This document shows positions 1 to 7,242 of a stretch of 37,325 nucleotides of DNA, one piece after another. The DNA comes from CAYSDH01 sp964429805 (GTDB lineage Bacteria > Bacteroidota > Bacteroidia > Flavobacteriales_D > JABDKJ01). Where the stretch lies: the NCBI GenBank assembly GCA_964429805.1, contig CAYSDH010000027.1, positions 1 to 37,325 on the forward strand. Reading direction: 5' to 3'. The notes beneath the pieces are model-generated. The model made no database searches, was not told the origin of the DNA, and saw nothing but the letters and a program-made list of their open reading frames with translations. The translations under genes were made by a program, and so were the position numbers. Numbering within the stretch: position 1 is the stretch's first letter; every line of letters begins with the position of its first letter.

Positions 1-63
1 GTGCTCTTCCTAAATAAACATCGTCTGGTCATTTGGAACCTGACCGCAAATCAAAAACTCTTA

Positions 64-333
64 TCAAAAGAAACCCAACACCGGTCTCCAGGTTCTTCGT
101 TTAGTCGGGGTGATTCGTGCGGTGCGGTAATTAATGCTTGGTACAAATGTGCCGCACTCTGTGCCGAGTGTATCTACAACCACCAGCACCTCCTTACATG
201 TTGGACATGCGAGGTCTACAAATGCAGCATGTAGGGTAGAGGTGCATTTCTCTCCTGAACCCACCCATCCGCAGCTGCAGGTCACTTGTTTTTTCTTCTC
301 GTACTTTGAATGATCTATGAATGTTGCCATCAT
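64..333 (-). CDS. small Cys-rich (zinc-ribbon-like) protein, unknown function
   Basis: An 89-residue protein I do not recognise. It carries a CSCGW motif near residues 19-23 and a CPTC motif near 43-46, plus a later lone Cys. Two CxC/CxxC pairs about 20 residues apart look like a small zinc ribbon, so a structural zinc site is inferred. The C-terminus is basic (TPTKRRTWRP). There is no signal peptide, so it is probably cytosolic. Two Met codons open the frame; either could be the start. The opposite-strand frame over 1-234 is taken as a shadow. Existence as a gene is moderately supported by the paired cysteines. Confidence 0.5.
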   Translation of the reverse strand: MMATFIDHSKYEKKKQVTCSCGWVGSGEKCTSTLHAAFVDLACPTCKEVLVVVDTLGTECGTFVPSINYRTARITPTKRRTWRPVLGFF

Positions 334-376
334 CTACGTGTGTTTTTTAAATGAATGGCGAAAGAACGCAGGGGCA

Positions 377-393
377 ACGTAAGGTATTTACGT
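377..393. repeat. short inverted repeat
   Basis: ACGTAA, then 5 nt (GGTAT), then TTACGT. It lies about 45 nt upstream of the minus-strand Cys-rich gene and could be an operator half-site pair. No function can be assigned from sequence alone. Confidence 0.25.
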
Positions 394-453
394 GGCAATT
401 TATTTAGACTCAGTTAGCTTTTTATGTCCTCTAATTCTCAGTAACACTCAGGC

Positions 454-482
454 AAAAAAAGCCGATGAGTGTTCTCATCGGC
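454..482 (-). terminator. intrinsic terminator of the vWA gene
   Basis: Perfect 9-bp stem GCCGATGAG/CTCATCGGC with a 4-nt loop. On the minus strand it is followed directly by seven U residues (454-460 are all A). It sits 22 nt past the stop codon of the vWA-domain gene, the expected position for its rho-independent terminator. Confidence 0.85.
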
Positions 483-504
483 TGCATAATACAGATGGTA
501 GCGC

Positions 505-1929
505 TTACTTCACTTTCTTCTTCATCATATAATTACTCGACTTATTGGCCTTTTGCATGATTTTGACTTCTTGGACAGTCTTTTCTTCTACATCTTCTAG
601 TTCACTTTCGTAATAGGCGTTCATGTCCATGTTGGCTTTTAGTTCTGGACTGTTTTCTATCAGGTCTTTGTGAACAGATAGCCCTTGTATATTTTGTCTG
701 ATTATCTGTCTGGCTTTCTCGTAGTCTCCGTCATCGGCAACTTTAGCAGCTTCTTCAAATTTCTCTACAGATGAGAACAGGAGCATTTGCTGCTTGACTT
801 CCTCATTATGATGGTCGGAGTATAATGAGGCATCTCCAGTTACCGTTAACGTGAGGTCTTGTATGGCTTCATATCGTACAAAGTCGTTTTGCACATCCTC
901 ATAACTCAAGTTCACAGAAAAATTCTGATTGCGGTCAGCAGTTTTTCTTTTTCTGAACCTGATCAGCACTGTTTTTTCCTGAGTAGAGGTGATGTCATTA
1001 TAGTTGACTGACACTATGTTACCACGTACTTCTGCTTGATGACCAAAGACCTTGTCAACAGTAAAGTACTCTGATGGAAACTGTACGTTGAGATATGCAT
1101 TTTGAGCCACTACGCTTAACATGCCTTCAAGCTCTTTCTCAAACATACTCGCCATGTCATCAGAAGAGTTAATGAAGTGATAATTACCCATGCCGAGTTC
1201 AGCAATGTCAGTCATCAGATCTTCATTATAGTCAGCGCCCACACCAAATGTTGACATAGATATGTTGTCTTGGTCAAAGTGGGCCTTTGCTATGTTACTC
1301 AGTTGCTTTACACCTGTGATACCGCGATTTGCAAGCCCATCTGATAAGAGTAACACTCGGTTAATGTGATCAGATTGAAATGTCTTTTTCACCTCTTCAT
1401 AACCAGAGTTCATGCCCTCACTGAGGTTGGTGCTCCCGCCTGAGTTGATGGTCCACACTTTTCTTTTGAGCGTGTTTAAGTCCGCAGATTGACTTGCTGT
1501 GCTGAGTACAGAAGCATTGTCACTGTATACCACCAAACTAATCTTGTCTTCAGCTTCTAACTGCTCTATGATGGTTTGACAGGCAATCTTAGCATTGTCT
1601 AGTTTTTCTCCTTCCATTGACCCACTGCGGTCTATCACCACCGACATATTAATGGAAGACCGTTTATCGAGTTGCTTCATTTCAAGCCCCTCTGCGCTAA
1701 CCAGCAAATGCACAAACTCTGAGTCTGCACCGTCATTAAGTAAGTACGGATTGTCAAAACTGCTATTCATTCTGATAGAGCCTTTTCCGACTTCAGGTGT
1801 AGATGCTGTAGAAACAATTTGGCTCTGTGTATCTGAAGAAATGTTGTCCGCCTGTTTGTCAGAAAAAGTCAGTGTCACTAATGAGAGACATATGGCCGTG
1901 GCTGCTGTATAAATTGAGGTTTTTTTCAT
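505..1929 (-). CDS. exported von Willebrand factor type A domain protein
   Basis: The frame is open from 1992, but the likely start is the ATG at 1929 (474 aa), because it begins a signal-peptide-like stretch MKKTSIYTAATAICLSLVTL. A vWA domain spans roughly residues 95-290. It has the MIDAS motif DRSGSMEG (D at about 100), the second-loop Thr in GGSTNLSEG, and the third-loop Asp in LLSDGLANRG, so a divalent-metal adhesion site looks intact. Beyond it lie a beta-rich region and a helical charged C-terminus rich in Glu and Lys. The layout resembles YfbK-like secreted vWA proteins; the ligand is unknown. It is a single-gene unit with its own terminator downstream. An unusual structured region with a terminator lies just upstream. 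Confidence 0.85.
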   Translation of the reverse strand: MKKTSIYTAATAICLSLVTLTFSDKQADNISSDTQSQIVSTASTPEVGKGSIRMNSSFDNPYLLNDGADSEFVHLLVSAEGLEMKQLDKRSSINMSVVIDRSGSMEGEKLDNAKIACQTIIEQLEAEDKISLVVYSDNASVLSTASQSADLNTLKRKVWTINSGGSTNLSEGMNSGYEEVKKTFQSDHINRVLLLSDGLANRGITGVKQLSNIAKAHFDQDNISMSTFGVGADYNEDLMTDIAELGMGNYHFINSSDDMASMFEKELEGMLSVVAQNAYLNVQFPSEYFTVDKVFGHQAEVRGNIVSVNYNDITSTQEKTVLIRFRKRKTADRNQNFSVNLSYEDVQNDFVRYEAIQDLTLTVTGDASLYSDHHNEEVKQQMLLFSSVEKFEEAAKVADDGDYEKARQIIRQNIQGLSVHKDLIENSPELKANMDMNAYYESELEDVEEKTVQEVKIMQKANKSSNYMMKKKVK

Positions 1930-2001
1930 GATGTTGAGTATTGAATAATGTGAATACCTCAACTCATACACGGCTATTTGAGAATGGTTCAATCTGAAAA
2001 C

Positions 2002-2039
2002 AAAAAAAACTCACTCCCGTCTAGACCCGGGAGTGAGTT
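2002..2039 (-). terminator. orphan intrinsic terminator in the leader region of the vWA gene
   Basis: A 12-bp perfect stem AACTCACTCCCG/CGGGAGTGAGTT around an 8-nt loop. On the minus strand it is followed by a U tract (2002-2007, part of an A8 run on the plus strand). No minus-strand gene ends here: it lies about 70 nt upstream of the vWA start codon. It therefore terminates either a small RNA or a regulated leader transcript. The plus-strand flank lacks a proper U run. Confidence 0.75.
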
Positions 2040-2045
2040 CTTGTT

Positions 2046-2095
2046 GGTTTCTACAGAAACCTATTTCTGTTAATCGTTGAACTATAATCAGAAAT
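2046..2095 (-). promoter_or_regulatory. alternative hairpins preceding the orphan terminator
   Basis: Two hairpins can form: GGTTTCT/AGAAACC (2046-2052 with 2055-2061) and ATTTCTG/CAGAAAT (2063-2069 with 2089-2095). A competing 6-bp pairing, CAGAAA (2054-2059) with TTTCTG (2064-2069), uses one arm of each and so excludes both. That arrangement is typical of attenuator leaders and structured small RNAs. No ligand or family is recognised. Confidence 0.4.
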
Positions 2096-2277
2096 AACCG
2101 TCATAGTACACAGTTATTAATACTCCAATATAGCTTTTATTACCGAATAAATTCATGTGCGAAAAGGCAATGAACTGTCACTTTCAATTGAGGGTGTAGC
2201 ATGACTCTTTGAGTATGTATGTCATCATGCTGGATGTATAGCACGTAATTTGCATGAATTAAAAAAAGAAAGACCCT

Positions 2278-2574
2278 ATGTGGAGAGGATTTAATCTCTT
2301 TATGAATGACCTAACGATGGACAAGATTTTTGCCATCATCTTGATCCTGCTTGGTTCATCTTTACTAGCCCTGGGAGTTAATCCGCTGATAGAGGTATAC
2401 TTTTTATATGACGAGTTAGAAGTTGATGCCTCAACTGGTTATAAAAGCATGGCCGTCATACACGGCATACTGATAGGGACAGGAATTATAACTCTTGTTA
2501 TCGGAGTGGTGATGGCTGTGCGGTCGGTAAGTGATAAGAGACTCAAGTCCTTAGATGAAGATGAGCTAGGTTAG
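2278..2574 (+). CDS. small two-helix membrane protein, unknown
   Basis: A 98-residue protein with two clear hydrophobic helices (about residues 17-40 and 58-82) and a charged, acidic C-terminal tail ending DEDELG. The predicted form is an inner-membrane hairpin with a short polar loop. The start could be the ATG at 2278, or the Met codons at residue 9 or 14. A purine-rich stretch, AAAAAAAGAAAGA, lies just upstream of 2278. I do not recognise a family. It is flanked by about 280 nt non-coding stretches on both sides and seems to be a stand-alone gene. Confidence 0.55.
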   Translation: MWRGFNLFMNDLTMDKIFAIILILLGSSLLALGVNPLIEVYFLYDELEVDASTGYKSMAVIHGILIGTGIITLVIGVVMAVRSVSDKRLKSLDEDELG

Positions 2575-2858
2575 AACTAACTTTTAAGTCGCTTATAAAT
2601 CTGTGTAGGTAGAGTTAATCAGTCGGTACATCGTGTATGTGAGGTCGCGATGCGCGTTTTCAAAATCGGGCAACTCTACGAATGAACTATTCTGATCGAC
2701 CAAATGCGTTCACTTTACTCACGCTCAAAAATCATCGTCTAGCCTAGAGCAGTTCTTGTCTGTTATTCTTTTTAGCGCGGTCGATAGAATGCTGGTATTT
2801 GTCGAATCAGTCATAAGAAATCGGCTGTTAAAACCTCTTTCCTATAACTTGTAGTAGT
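2575..2858. other. non-coding stretch before the asparaginase gene
   Basis: 284 nt without a convincing frame, hairpin or tRNA-like sequence. The last 30 nt contain CCTATAACTTG, a weak partial match to TAnnTTTG, so a promoter for the asparaginase gene is possible but not well supported. Confidence 0.3.
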
Positions 2859-3884
2859 ATGAAGGTAGATTGGATAATACGGTTTTTGCTGTGTGTCCCA
2901 CTGGTGTATGCATGCAGTTCCAGCGCTGTCTCGGAGGAAATTTCTGAAGAGACAATTAAAAAAGATTGGGCGATTGTCATTCACGGTGGTGCCGGTAATT
3001 TTGACTCAACGGATTTTACGAGGCAACAGATTGAGCGTTACAAAACTGAACTTCAGTCAGCACTAGATTTAGGTAAGATGGTGCTCAGCGAAGGGGGAGA
3101 TGCAGTAGATGTAGTTGAGTATGTCATTAAAGAGTTGGAGGACTGTCCGCTATTTAATGCGGGGAGAGGTGCCGTGTTTACTGCCAAGGGTGCTAATGAA
3201 TTAGACGCATCAATTATGGATGGCCGTGATCTCAATTGTGGATCTGTGGCTGGCATCACAAATATCAGAAATCCGATTACGGCCGCTCGCGCTGTGATGG
3301 ACCAATCGCCTCATGTGTTTTTATCTGGACCAGGTGCTACTTCCTTCGCACTTGAGACTGGGTTAGAGTGGGCAGATTCTTCGTTTTTTAAAACTGAAAG
3401 GCGTTGGAATAGATTTTTGGAATTAAGAGGAGAGGAGATGGCCTTTTTTGAAGCCAATCCCTCCATCAAGAAATTTGGCACTGTAGGTTGTGTGGTGTTA
3501 GATATGAACGGAAACCTCTCGGCAGGCACCTCTACTGGAGGCATGATGATGAAGCGTCATGGTCGAATTGGAGACTCACCGGTCGTGGCAGCGGGTACCT
3601 ATGCTGATAATAGTACCTGTGCTGTCTCTTGTACCGGACACGGGGAGTACTTCATTCGAGCAGCTGTGGCGCATGATTTGTCAGCCCGAATGGGCTATGG
3701 CGGGCAGACCTTGGTAGAGGCTGCCGAAGAGGTTATTCATGTAAAGTTGGTAGATATGGGGGGTGAGGGAGGCCTCATCGCTATTGACGCCAACGGAGAG
3801 ATACACACTGCGCATAATACCAGTGGTATGTTCCGAGCCTTTTCTGACTCAGAAGGAGAGGAGCGCGTCCTCTTGTTTAAATAA
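2859..3884 (+). CDS. isoaspartyl peptidase / L-asparaginase (Ntn-hydrolase), exported lipoprotein
   Basis: A plant-type (type III) asparaginase that hydrolyses L-asparagine or beta-aspartyl dipeptides. The 341-residue precursor should self-cleave at G-T within KKFGTVGCVV, freeing Thr208 as the N-terminal nucleophile. Spacing to the other active-site residues fits the E. coli IaaA pattern: Thr226 in STGG, and Arg236 and Asp239 in GRIGDS. The N-terminus is a lipoprotein-type signal, with Cys19 in VYACSSS, so the enzyme is probably periplasmic or membrane-tethered; the -2 Tyr is not ideal for a lipobox. HGGAG at 42-46 is the usual family opening. Role inferred: degrading isoaspartyl peptides or scavenging asparagine. 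It ends 4 nt before a convergent gene. Confidence 0.92.
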   Translation: MKVDWIIRFLLCVPLVYACSSSAVSEEISEETIKKDWAIVIHGGAGNFDSTDFTRQQIERYKTELQSALDLGKMVLSEGGDAVDVVEYVIKELEDCPLFNAGRGAVFTAKGANELDASIMDGRDLNCGSVAGITNIRNPITAARAVMDQSPHVFLSGPGATSFALETGLEWADSSFFKTERRWNRFLELRGEEMAFFEANPSIKKFGTVGCVVLDMNGNLSAGTSTGGMMMKRHGRIGDSPVVAAGTYADNSTCAVSCTGHGEYFIRAAVAHDLSARMGYGGQTLVEAAEEVIHVKLVDMGGEGGLIAIDANGEIHTAHNTSGMFRAFSDSEGEERVLLFK

Positions 3885-3888
3885 ATCT

Positions 3889-4218
3889 TTAGCTATTGTT
3901 GATGATGTGCTTGAGCGCACGTCTAAGATTCTTTTCGAGTAGACTGTATTCGCCATCTGCTAAAAAGAGGTCTGTGACTTCATGCATCACCATGTCTGCA
4001 TACTCTTTGTCAAATTCTTCTCCGCTGGAGTAATTCGCGATCTTATTAATCCGCTCCATGTCAGAATCGGCATCAAACTCTTCTTTGATTTCTTGATACA
4101 CAGACTCGCCAATTTCAGCTTTGATGAAATCTGTTTCTTCTTGACCTTCTGTATAGTCGGCCAGTGCTGCATAAATCAGGATATAAGCTAGAAACTCATC
4201 CCTGGTCCATTCTTCCAT
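3889..4218 (-). CDS. small acidic helical protein, unknown
   Basis: A 109-residue, strongly acidic, mostly helical protein opening MEEWTRDEFLAYILIYAALAD and ending DGEYSLLEKNLRRALKHIINNS. The pattern (helices, and a DGE motif before another helix) loosely recalls TerB-like helical bundles, but I cannot assign a family. It has no signal peptide or membrane segment. It is convergent with the asparaginase gene, 4 nt apart. A good promoter match lies 20 nt upstream. Confidence 0.7.
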   Translation of the reverse strand: MEEWTRDEFLAYILIYAALADYTEGQEETDFIKAEIGESVYQEIKEEFDADSDMERINKIANYSSGEEFDKEYADMVMHEVTDLFLADGEYSLLEKNLRRALKHIINNS

Positions 4219-4237
4219 TTTGTTCTACTATCTGAAT

Positions 4238-4269
4238 CAAATATAAAATTTCCTTTGAATTTTCACCAA
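4238..4269 (-). promoter_or_regulatory. Bacteroidetes-type promoter of the acidic helical protein gene
   Basis: Read on the minus strand: TTG (4269-4267), a 21-nt spacer, then a perfect -7 element TATATTTG (4245-4238). The start codon at 4218 is 19 nt further on. It matches the TTG-N17-23-TAnnTTTG pattern known for Bacteroides and Flavobacterium. Confidence 0.6.
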
Positions 4270-4270
4270 A

Positions 4271-4309
4271 CAAAAAGCCCCATTCGACTTTCGTTGAGTG
4301 GGGCCTTTC
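4271..4309 (-). terminator. intrinsic terminator of the DUF2853 gene
   Basis: A 12-bp stem (4277-4288 with 4293-4304, including two G-U pairs) with loop TTTC. On the minus strand it is followed by a U5 tract. It sits about 20 nt past the stop of the DUF2853 gene. The plus-strand side also has a CTTTCT flank, so weak bidirectional function is possible. Confidence 0.8.
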
Positions 4310-4326
4310 TGCATTACGGTGTGAAA

Positions 4327-4668
4327 TCATTTATAGACGCCAGACTTTCTAAATCTCTTCGCTAGAAGATAATAGAAGATGGCTCTTTGCTTGTTTCTGT
4401 TTGACATGCCCATTTCTTTACAGACATCCATGATGCCTTCCATGATCTTTTTGTCATCCTTAAGGCCGAGCTTTTTCTTGCAGTGACCTTTGGCGATAGT
4501 CTCCAACTCTGACTTCTGACCACAAGCTACTTTGGCTGAGTCTGCCTTGTATAGTGACGGACCTAATGCCTTGCAGACTTTAGTCAACATCTTTTCATCT
4601 ATACCTTTAATCTTGTGCTTCTTACTGTAGGCCATTAAGTCGGCTACTTTCTCTTCTAACTTACTCAT
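4327..4668 (-). CDS. DUF2853 family protein
   Basis: A 113-residue cytosolic protein that matches the DUF2853 family along its length: the opening MSKLEEKVADLMAY, the central KALGPSLYKADSAKVA, KKKLGLKDDKK, and the SNRNKQRAIFYYLLAKRF motif near the C-terminus. The family is widespread in Bacteroidetes and some Proteobacteria. A structure is known for a member, but no function has been established. It is a single-gene unit with its own terminator and a perfect -7 element 28 nt upstream. Confidence 0.9.
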   Translation of the reverse strand: MSKLEEKVADLMAYSKKHKIKGIDEKMLTKVCKALGPSLYKADSAKVACGQKSELETIAKGHCKKKLGLKDDKKIMEGIMDVCKEMGMSNRNKQRAIFYYLLAKRFRKSGVYK

Positions 4669-4696
4669 CTTTATTTTTCATTTAAGATTACTGCCT

Positions 4697-4704
4697 CAAA
4701 TGTA
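4697..4704 (-). promoter_or_regulatory. -7 promoter element of the DUF2853 gene
   Basis: On the minus strand this reads TACATTTG, a perfect TAnnTTTG match, 28 nt before the start codon. No TTG is found at the right spacing upstream, so the -33 element is missing or degenerate. Confidence 0.45.
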
Positions 4705-4788
4705 TCTCGGCACTTAGCTCTTAATAGCATGGTGTCAGATAGTTATCCAATGTCACTTTTTGACAAGTGACCCATCAGTAATGAGTGA

Positions 4789-6081
4789 TTAAGAAGAAGG
4801 TTGAGAAGCGATTATCTTGTCTTCAGAAAATCTCTTTTGAGCAATGCTAGACAACACTAACCCTGCCAATGTGAAGGTTAAAAAGAGACTAAAGCCTACC
4901 TGCAGACTGGTGTGGTCTGTGGTCAATACATCAAGTCGGCCCTCACTTCTTTCTAGTTGTGTAAGCTGAGAATCTATCACACCCTTAAATCCGATGTAGG
5001 TCATAAAGATGGACACAACAAGGACATCAGCCATTGACCACTTGGCTGACTTCAACACAAAAAATCGAATAATAGGGTTGGAAATCAAGTGCCTCTTAAA
5101 CTCAACTAGAGCGGTGCATGTCATTTTAAACAAGGGAAATAACACGGAGAAGAGCATGACTAAAAAACCAACTACAATAGTGTCGGCTTTTCCTTTGCTC
5201 ATTAAAATATGAACGACATCTAAAATACTCTTACTCTGAAAGTAGAGTACCTGATTATTAAACTCAAGTGGCTCACCCATTAGGTCAAAACTAAAGCGCT
5301 CTATGCGGGCGTCAATATCAATCATTGGAGTGCTCACGCCAGAGTACAGAGGAGTGATGCATAGTAAAGCGAGTAACACAAATAGCTCTCTGCTTCTCAC
5401 TTTAGAAACCCACCAAATGACAAAGCCCATGATGACGCACAGTATTAATACGATTGATAGAATGCGAAGCGAAGCATTCCATCCGTCAAGTGCAATTTGA
5501 ATGTTTTGACTGGCCTCTTCAGCAGTACTTGCCTCATACTTTTCAATCAAATAGAGCCGATAGCTGTTGTCTTCATGTCCGGCTGTTTTGTCTACAAACT
5601 CATCAAGTTTTAGTCTGATGTATCGCATCAAACCCTCACGCGTTTCAGGTTTTTCAAACTCGACTAACACTGCTTCGGCAAACCGTGGTATGTCTTTTCT
5701 AAAGTCTTCTGCATCAAAAAATATACCGACTGTCTCGCCTTTAAGTCGGTCCCAGAAGTTGCCTTCTTTCTTCTTCCGGTTCATGGCAACTTTGACTTCG
5801 TCTAGCAATTTGTGCAGGGCAGACTCTACACTCTTTTGCATATCTACTCTGTTCTCATCGGTGATTTGAAACTCTTCAATTTTCTTGCTCAGTATTGAGG
5901 CAAGTTGATCTTTCCATTGATTTACAGAGAGTATGCCGTACTTGATTCTATTGATTTCGGCTACATCTTCTTTAAGTGTAAGTATGTGCCTTGACTCCAC
6001 ACTTATGCGCCATGCGCAGGCAATTGCCGAGACTAAGAAGAAACCAAATAAGCTGTATAGAGCTATTTTCCTGAGATTCAT
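4789..6081 (-). CDS. PqiA-like integral membrane protein with N-terminal extension
   Basis: The frame opens at a TTG (6087), but the ATG at 6081 (430 aa) is the better start. One helix lies near residues 8-28. A long, charged, helical, probably periplasmic region follows (about 30-205), then five hydrophobic segments near 207-227, 234-252, 302-324, 350-366 and 393-415. The C-terminal half matches paraquat-inducible protein A domains: the VLFPLFKM turn, then AKWSMADVLVVSIF, where PqiA proteins have the conserved GRWSMxDV. PqiA family proteins are linked to lipid transport between envelope membranes. The long N-terminal module is not part of canonical PqiA and is unassigned. No PqiB/MCE partner is encoded nearby. 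Confidence 0.75.
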   Translation of the reverse strand: MNLRKIALYSLFGFFLVSAIACAWRISVESRHILTLKEDVAEINRIKYGILSVNQWKDQLASILSKKIEEFQITDENRVDMQKSVESALHKLLDEVKVAMNRKKKEGNFWDRLKGETVGIFFDAEDFRKDIPRFAEAVLVEFEKPETREGLMRYIRLKLDEFVDKTAGHEDNSYRLYLIEKYEASTAEEASQNIQIALDGWNASLRILSIVLILCVIMGFVIWWVSKVRSRELFVLLALLCITPLYSGVSTPMIDIDARIERFSFDLMGEPLEFNNQVLYFQSKSILDVVHILMSKGKADTIVVGFLVMLFSVLFPLFKMTCTALVEFKRHLISNPIIRFFVLKSAKWSMADVLVVSIFMTYIGFKGVIDSQLTQLERSEGRLDVLTTDHTSLQVGFSLFLTFTLAGLVLSSIAQKRFSEDKIIASQPSS

Positions 6082-6101
6082 AGACAAACGAATATAAATA
6101 G

Positions 6102-6127
6102 AAAACGCACCCCAATGGGGTGCGTTT
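6102..6127 (-). terminator. intrinsic terminator after the His-rich protein gene
   Basis: A near-perfect palindrome: AAACGCACCCCA (6103-6114), one base, TGGGGTGCGTTT (6116-6127). This gives a strong GC stem with short U tracts on either strand. It lies between the stop of the His-rich gene (6155) and the start of the PqiA-like gene, so it should end the lipoprotein/His-rich transcript. Confidence 0.75.
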
Positions 6128-6154
6128 AAGTCTTAGTCTTTCGTATTGAAGGCT

Positions 6155-6973
6155 TTACTTAGGCGCTCCAGGCACTTTTAAGTTTTCTACCTTTTTGGCT
6201 TGTGCAGCTCTTCTAGATTCGAGGTCCTGCATTTTCTTAGCCAGCTGAGCCAGTTTTTCTTTCTTGGCGTCAAACTCCGCTTGAGTGATTTCGCCTTTGG
6301 CTAGTTTGTCGTCAAGACGCTTGCTGGCTTGAGCCATTTTCTCCGCATTACCTCTTGAGCGCTCAGTAGCTTGGTTGATGCGCTCTTTGCTCTCGGCTTT
6401 GCGCTCAGCATAGTGTCCTTTTTTGTAGTTGCCTTTAAGATGACCATTCTTCTTTCCGTGGTCGTGACCTTTGTGCTTTCCATGGTCATGTCCTTCATGA
6501 CTACCGTGATCGTGTCCTTCATGGCTACCATGGTCGTGTCCTTCGTGGCTACCATGATCATGTCCTTCATGTTTTCCTTTTCCAGCATGACTTGGTTTTC
6601 CGCGCTGCACTCCATCTACTTCGCCAGTGCCGCGAGACTCTCCGTCTACGGTTGGTTTACCGCGTTGCACACCGTCTATATATTCGCCAGCGTCTCTTCG
6701 AGCACTTTCTATAAAGTCTCTTCGCTCAGCAGCATCCATGCCCTTTACTTTTTCTTCTATGGCTTTTCGCGCTTCAGGATCGAGGCTATTTAAATACTTC
6801 TTTTCAGCTACTTCAGCAGCCTTTTTTCCTTGCTGCTCTAGCTTCTTGCCCATCTTTGGCTTCTGGACTTTCACTCTACTATCTGTTTTCACGTCTTTCA
6901 CACCTTGTCCAAATGACAAAGAGCAAATGGCTAAAAACAGAAGGAGGATAAATACTTTTTCTATTGTCTTCAT
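6155..6973 (-). CDS. exported His-rich repeat protein, probable metal binder
   Basis: A 272-residue protein with a signal peptide (cut after about residue 22, LSFGQ). Helical charged segments follow, then a DGVQRGKP motif that occurs twice (about 100-107 and 120-127). Five tandem 8-residue repeats of the form HEGHDHGS/K lie at about 135-174. Clustered His and Asp of this sort bind Ni, Zn, Cu or Co in other proteins, so metal buffering in the periplasm is inferred. The C-terminal stretch with KGEITQAEFDAKKEKL (about 226-241) resembles the SHOCT motif, a short helical oligomerisation element; coiled coil follows. It starts 4 nt after the stop of an upstream lipoprotein gene, so the two are co-transcribed. 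Confidence 0.8.
   Translation of the reverse strand: MKTIEKVFILLLFLAICSLSFGQGVKDVKTDSRVKVQKPKMGKKLEQQGKKAAEVAEKKYLNSLDPEARKAIEEKVKGMDAAERRDFIESARRDAGEYIDGVQRGKPTVDGESRGTGEVDGVQRGKPSHAGKGKHEGHDHGSHEGHDHGSHEGHDHGSHEGHDHGKHKGHDHGKKNGHLKGNYKKGHYAERKAESKERINQATERSRGNAEKMAQASKRLDDKLAKGEITQAEFDAKKEKLAQLAKKMQDLESRRAAQAKKVENLKVPGAPK
6452..6571 (-). repeat. five tandem 24-bp repeats (in frame)
   Basis: Coding tandem repeats behind the five octapeptides HEGHDHGS/K of the His-rich protein. The units are in frame, so copy-number change by slippage would keep the reading frame and alter only the number of metal-binding units. Confidence 0.85.
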
Positions 6974-6977
6974 CTGA

Positions 6978-7187
6978 TTACTTCAATTCGTTCAACATGT
7001 TATTAAGCTCATCATCAATTTGATTGCTTTCCTCAAGAATGGCGTCCGTCTCTTTTTCGATAGTCGTTATCGCCTGTTCTACCTCTTCATTAATGACTTC
7101 TTGTTGAGTCGACTGGTTCGAGCTACTTGATTCGCTTCCGCATGAAAGCATCATGCAGGATAGGAGTATGATGGTAAAATATTTCAT
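6978..7187 (-). CDS. small acidic lipoprotein
   Basis: A 69-residue protein starting MKYFTIILLSCMMLSCGSES. The hydrophobic stretch and MLSC form a good lipobox, with Cys16 the lipidated residue. The mature part is Ser/Gln-rich and then strongly acidic and helical (Glu-rich, ending LNNMLNELK). It is probably a coiled-coil outer-membrane or periplasmic lipoprotein. It is the first gene of a pair with the His-rich protein 4 nt downstream, so a joint envelope role is inferred; no family is recognised. Confidence 0.75.
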   Translation of the reverse strand: MKYFTIILLSCMMLSCGSESSSSNQSTQQEVINEEVEQAITTIEKETDAILEESNQIDDELNNMLNELK

Positions 7188-7242
7188 CTGGTATTAATGG
7201 TGTTTTGCTTCTTATTGTCTTGACGCTGAATGTACATAAAAG

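Noticed and set aside
1..234. 77-codon plus-strand frame at the window start
   Set aside because: It overlaps the minus-strand Cys-rich gene, whose paired CxC/CxxC motifs look real; this frame has no recognisable pattern.
6452..6571. Tandem repeats as a CRISPR array
   Set aside because: The units are contiguous 24-bp coding repeats with no spacers and lie in frame in a gene.
6371..6793. 140-codon plus-strand hydrophobic frame opposite the His-rich gene
   Set aside because: It is the complement of the tandem repeats (GTG/ATG-rich), giving an artificial membrane-like sequence.
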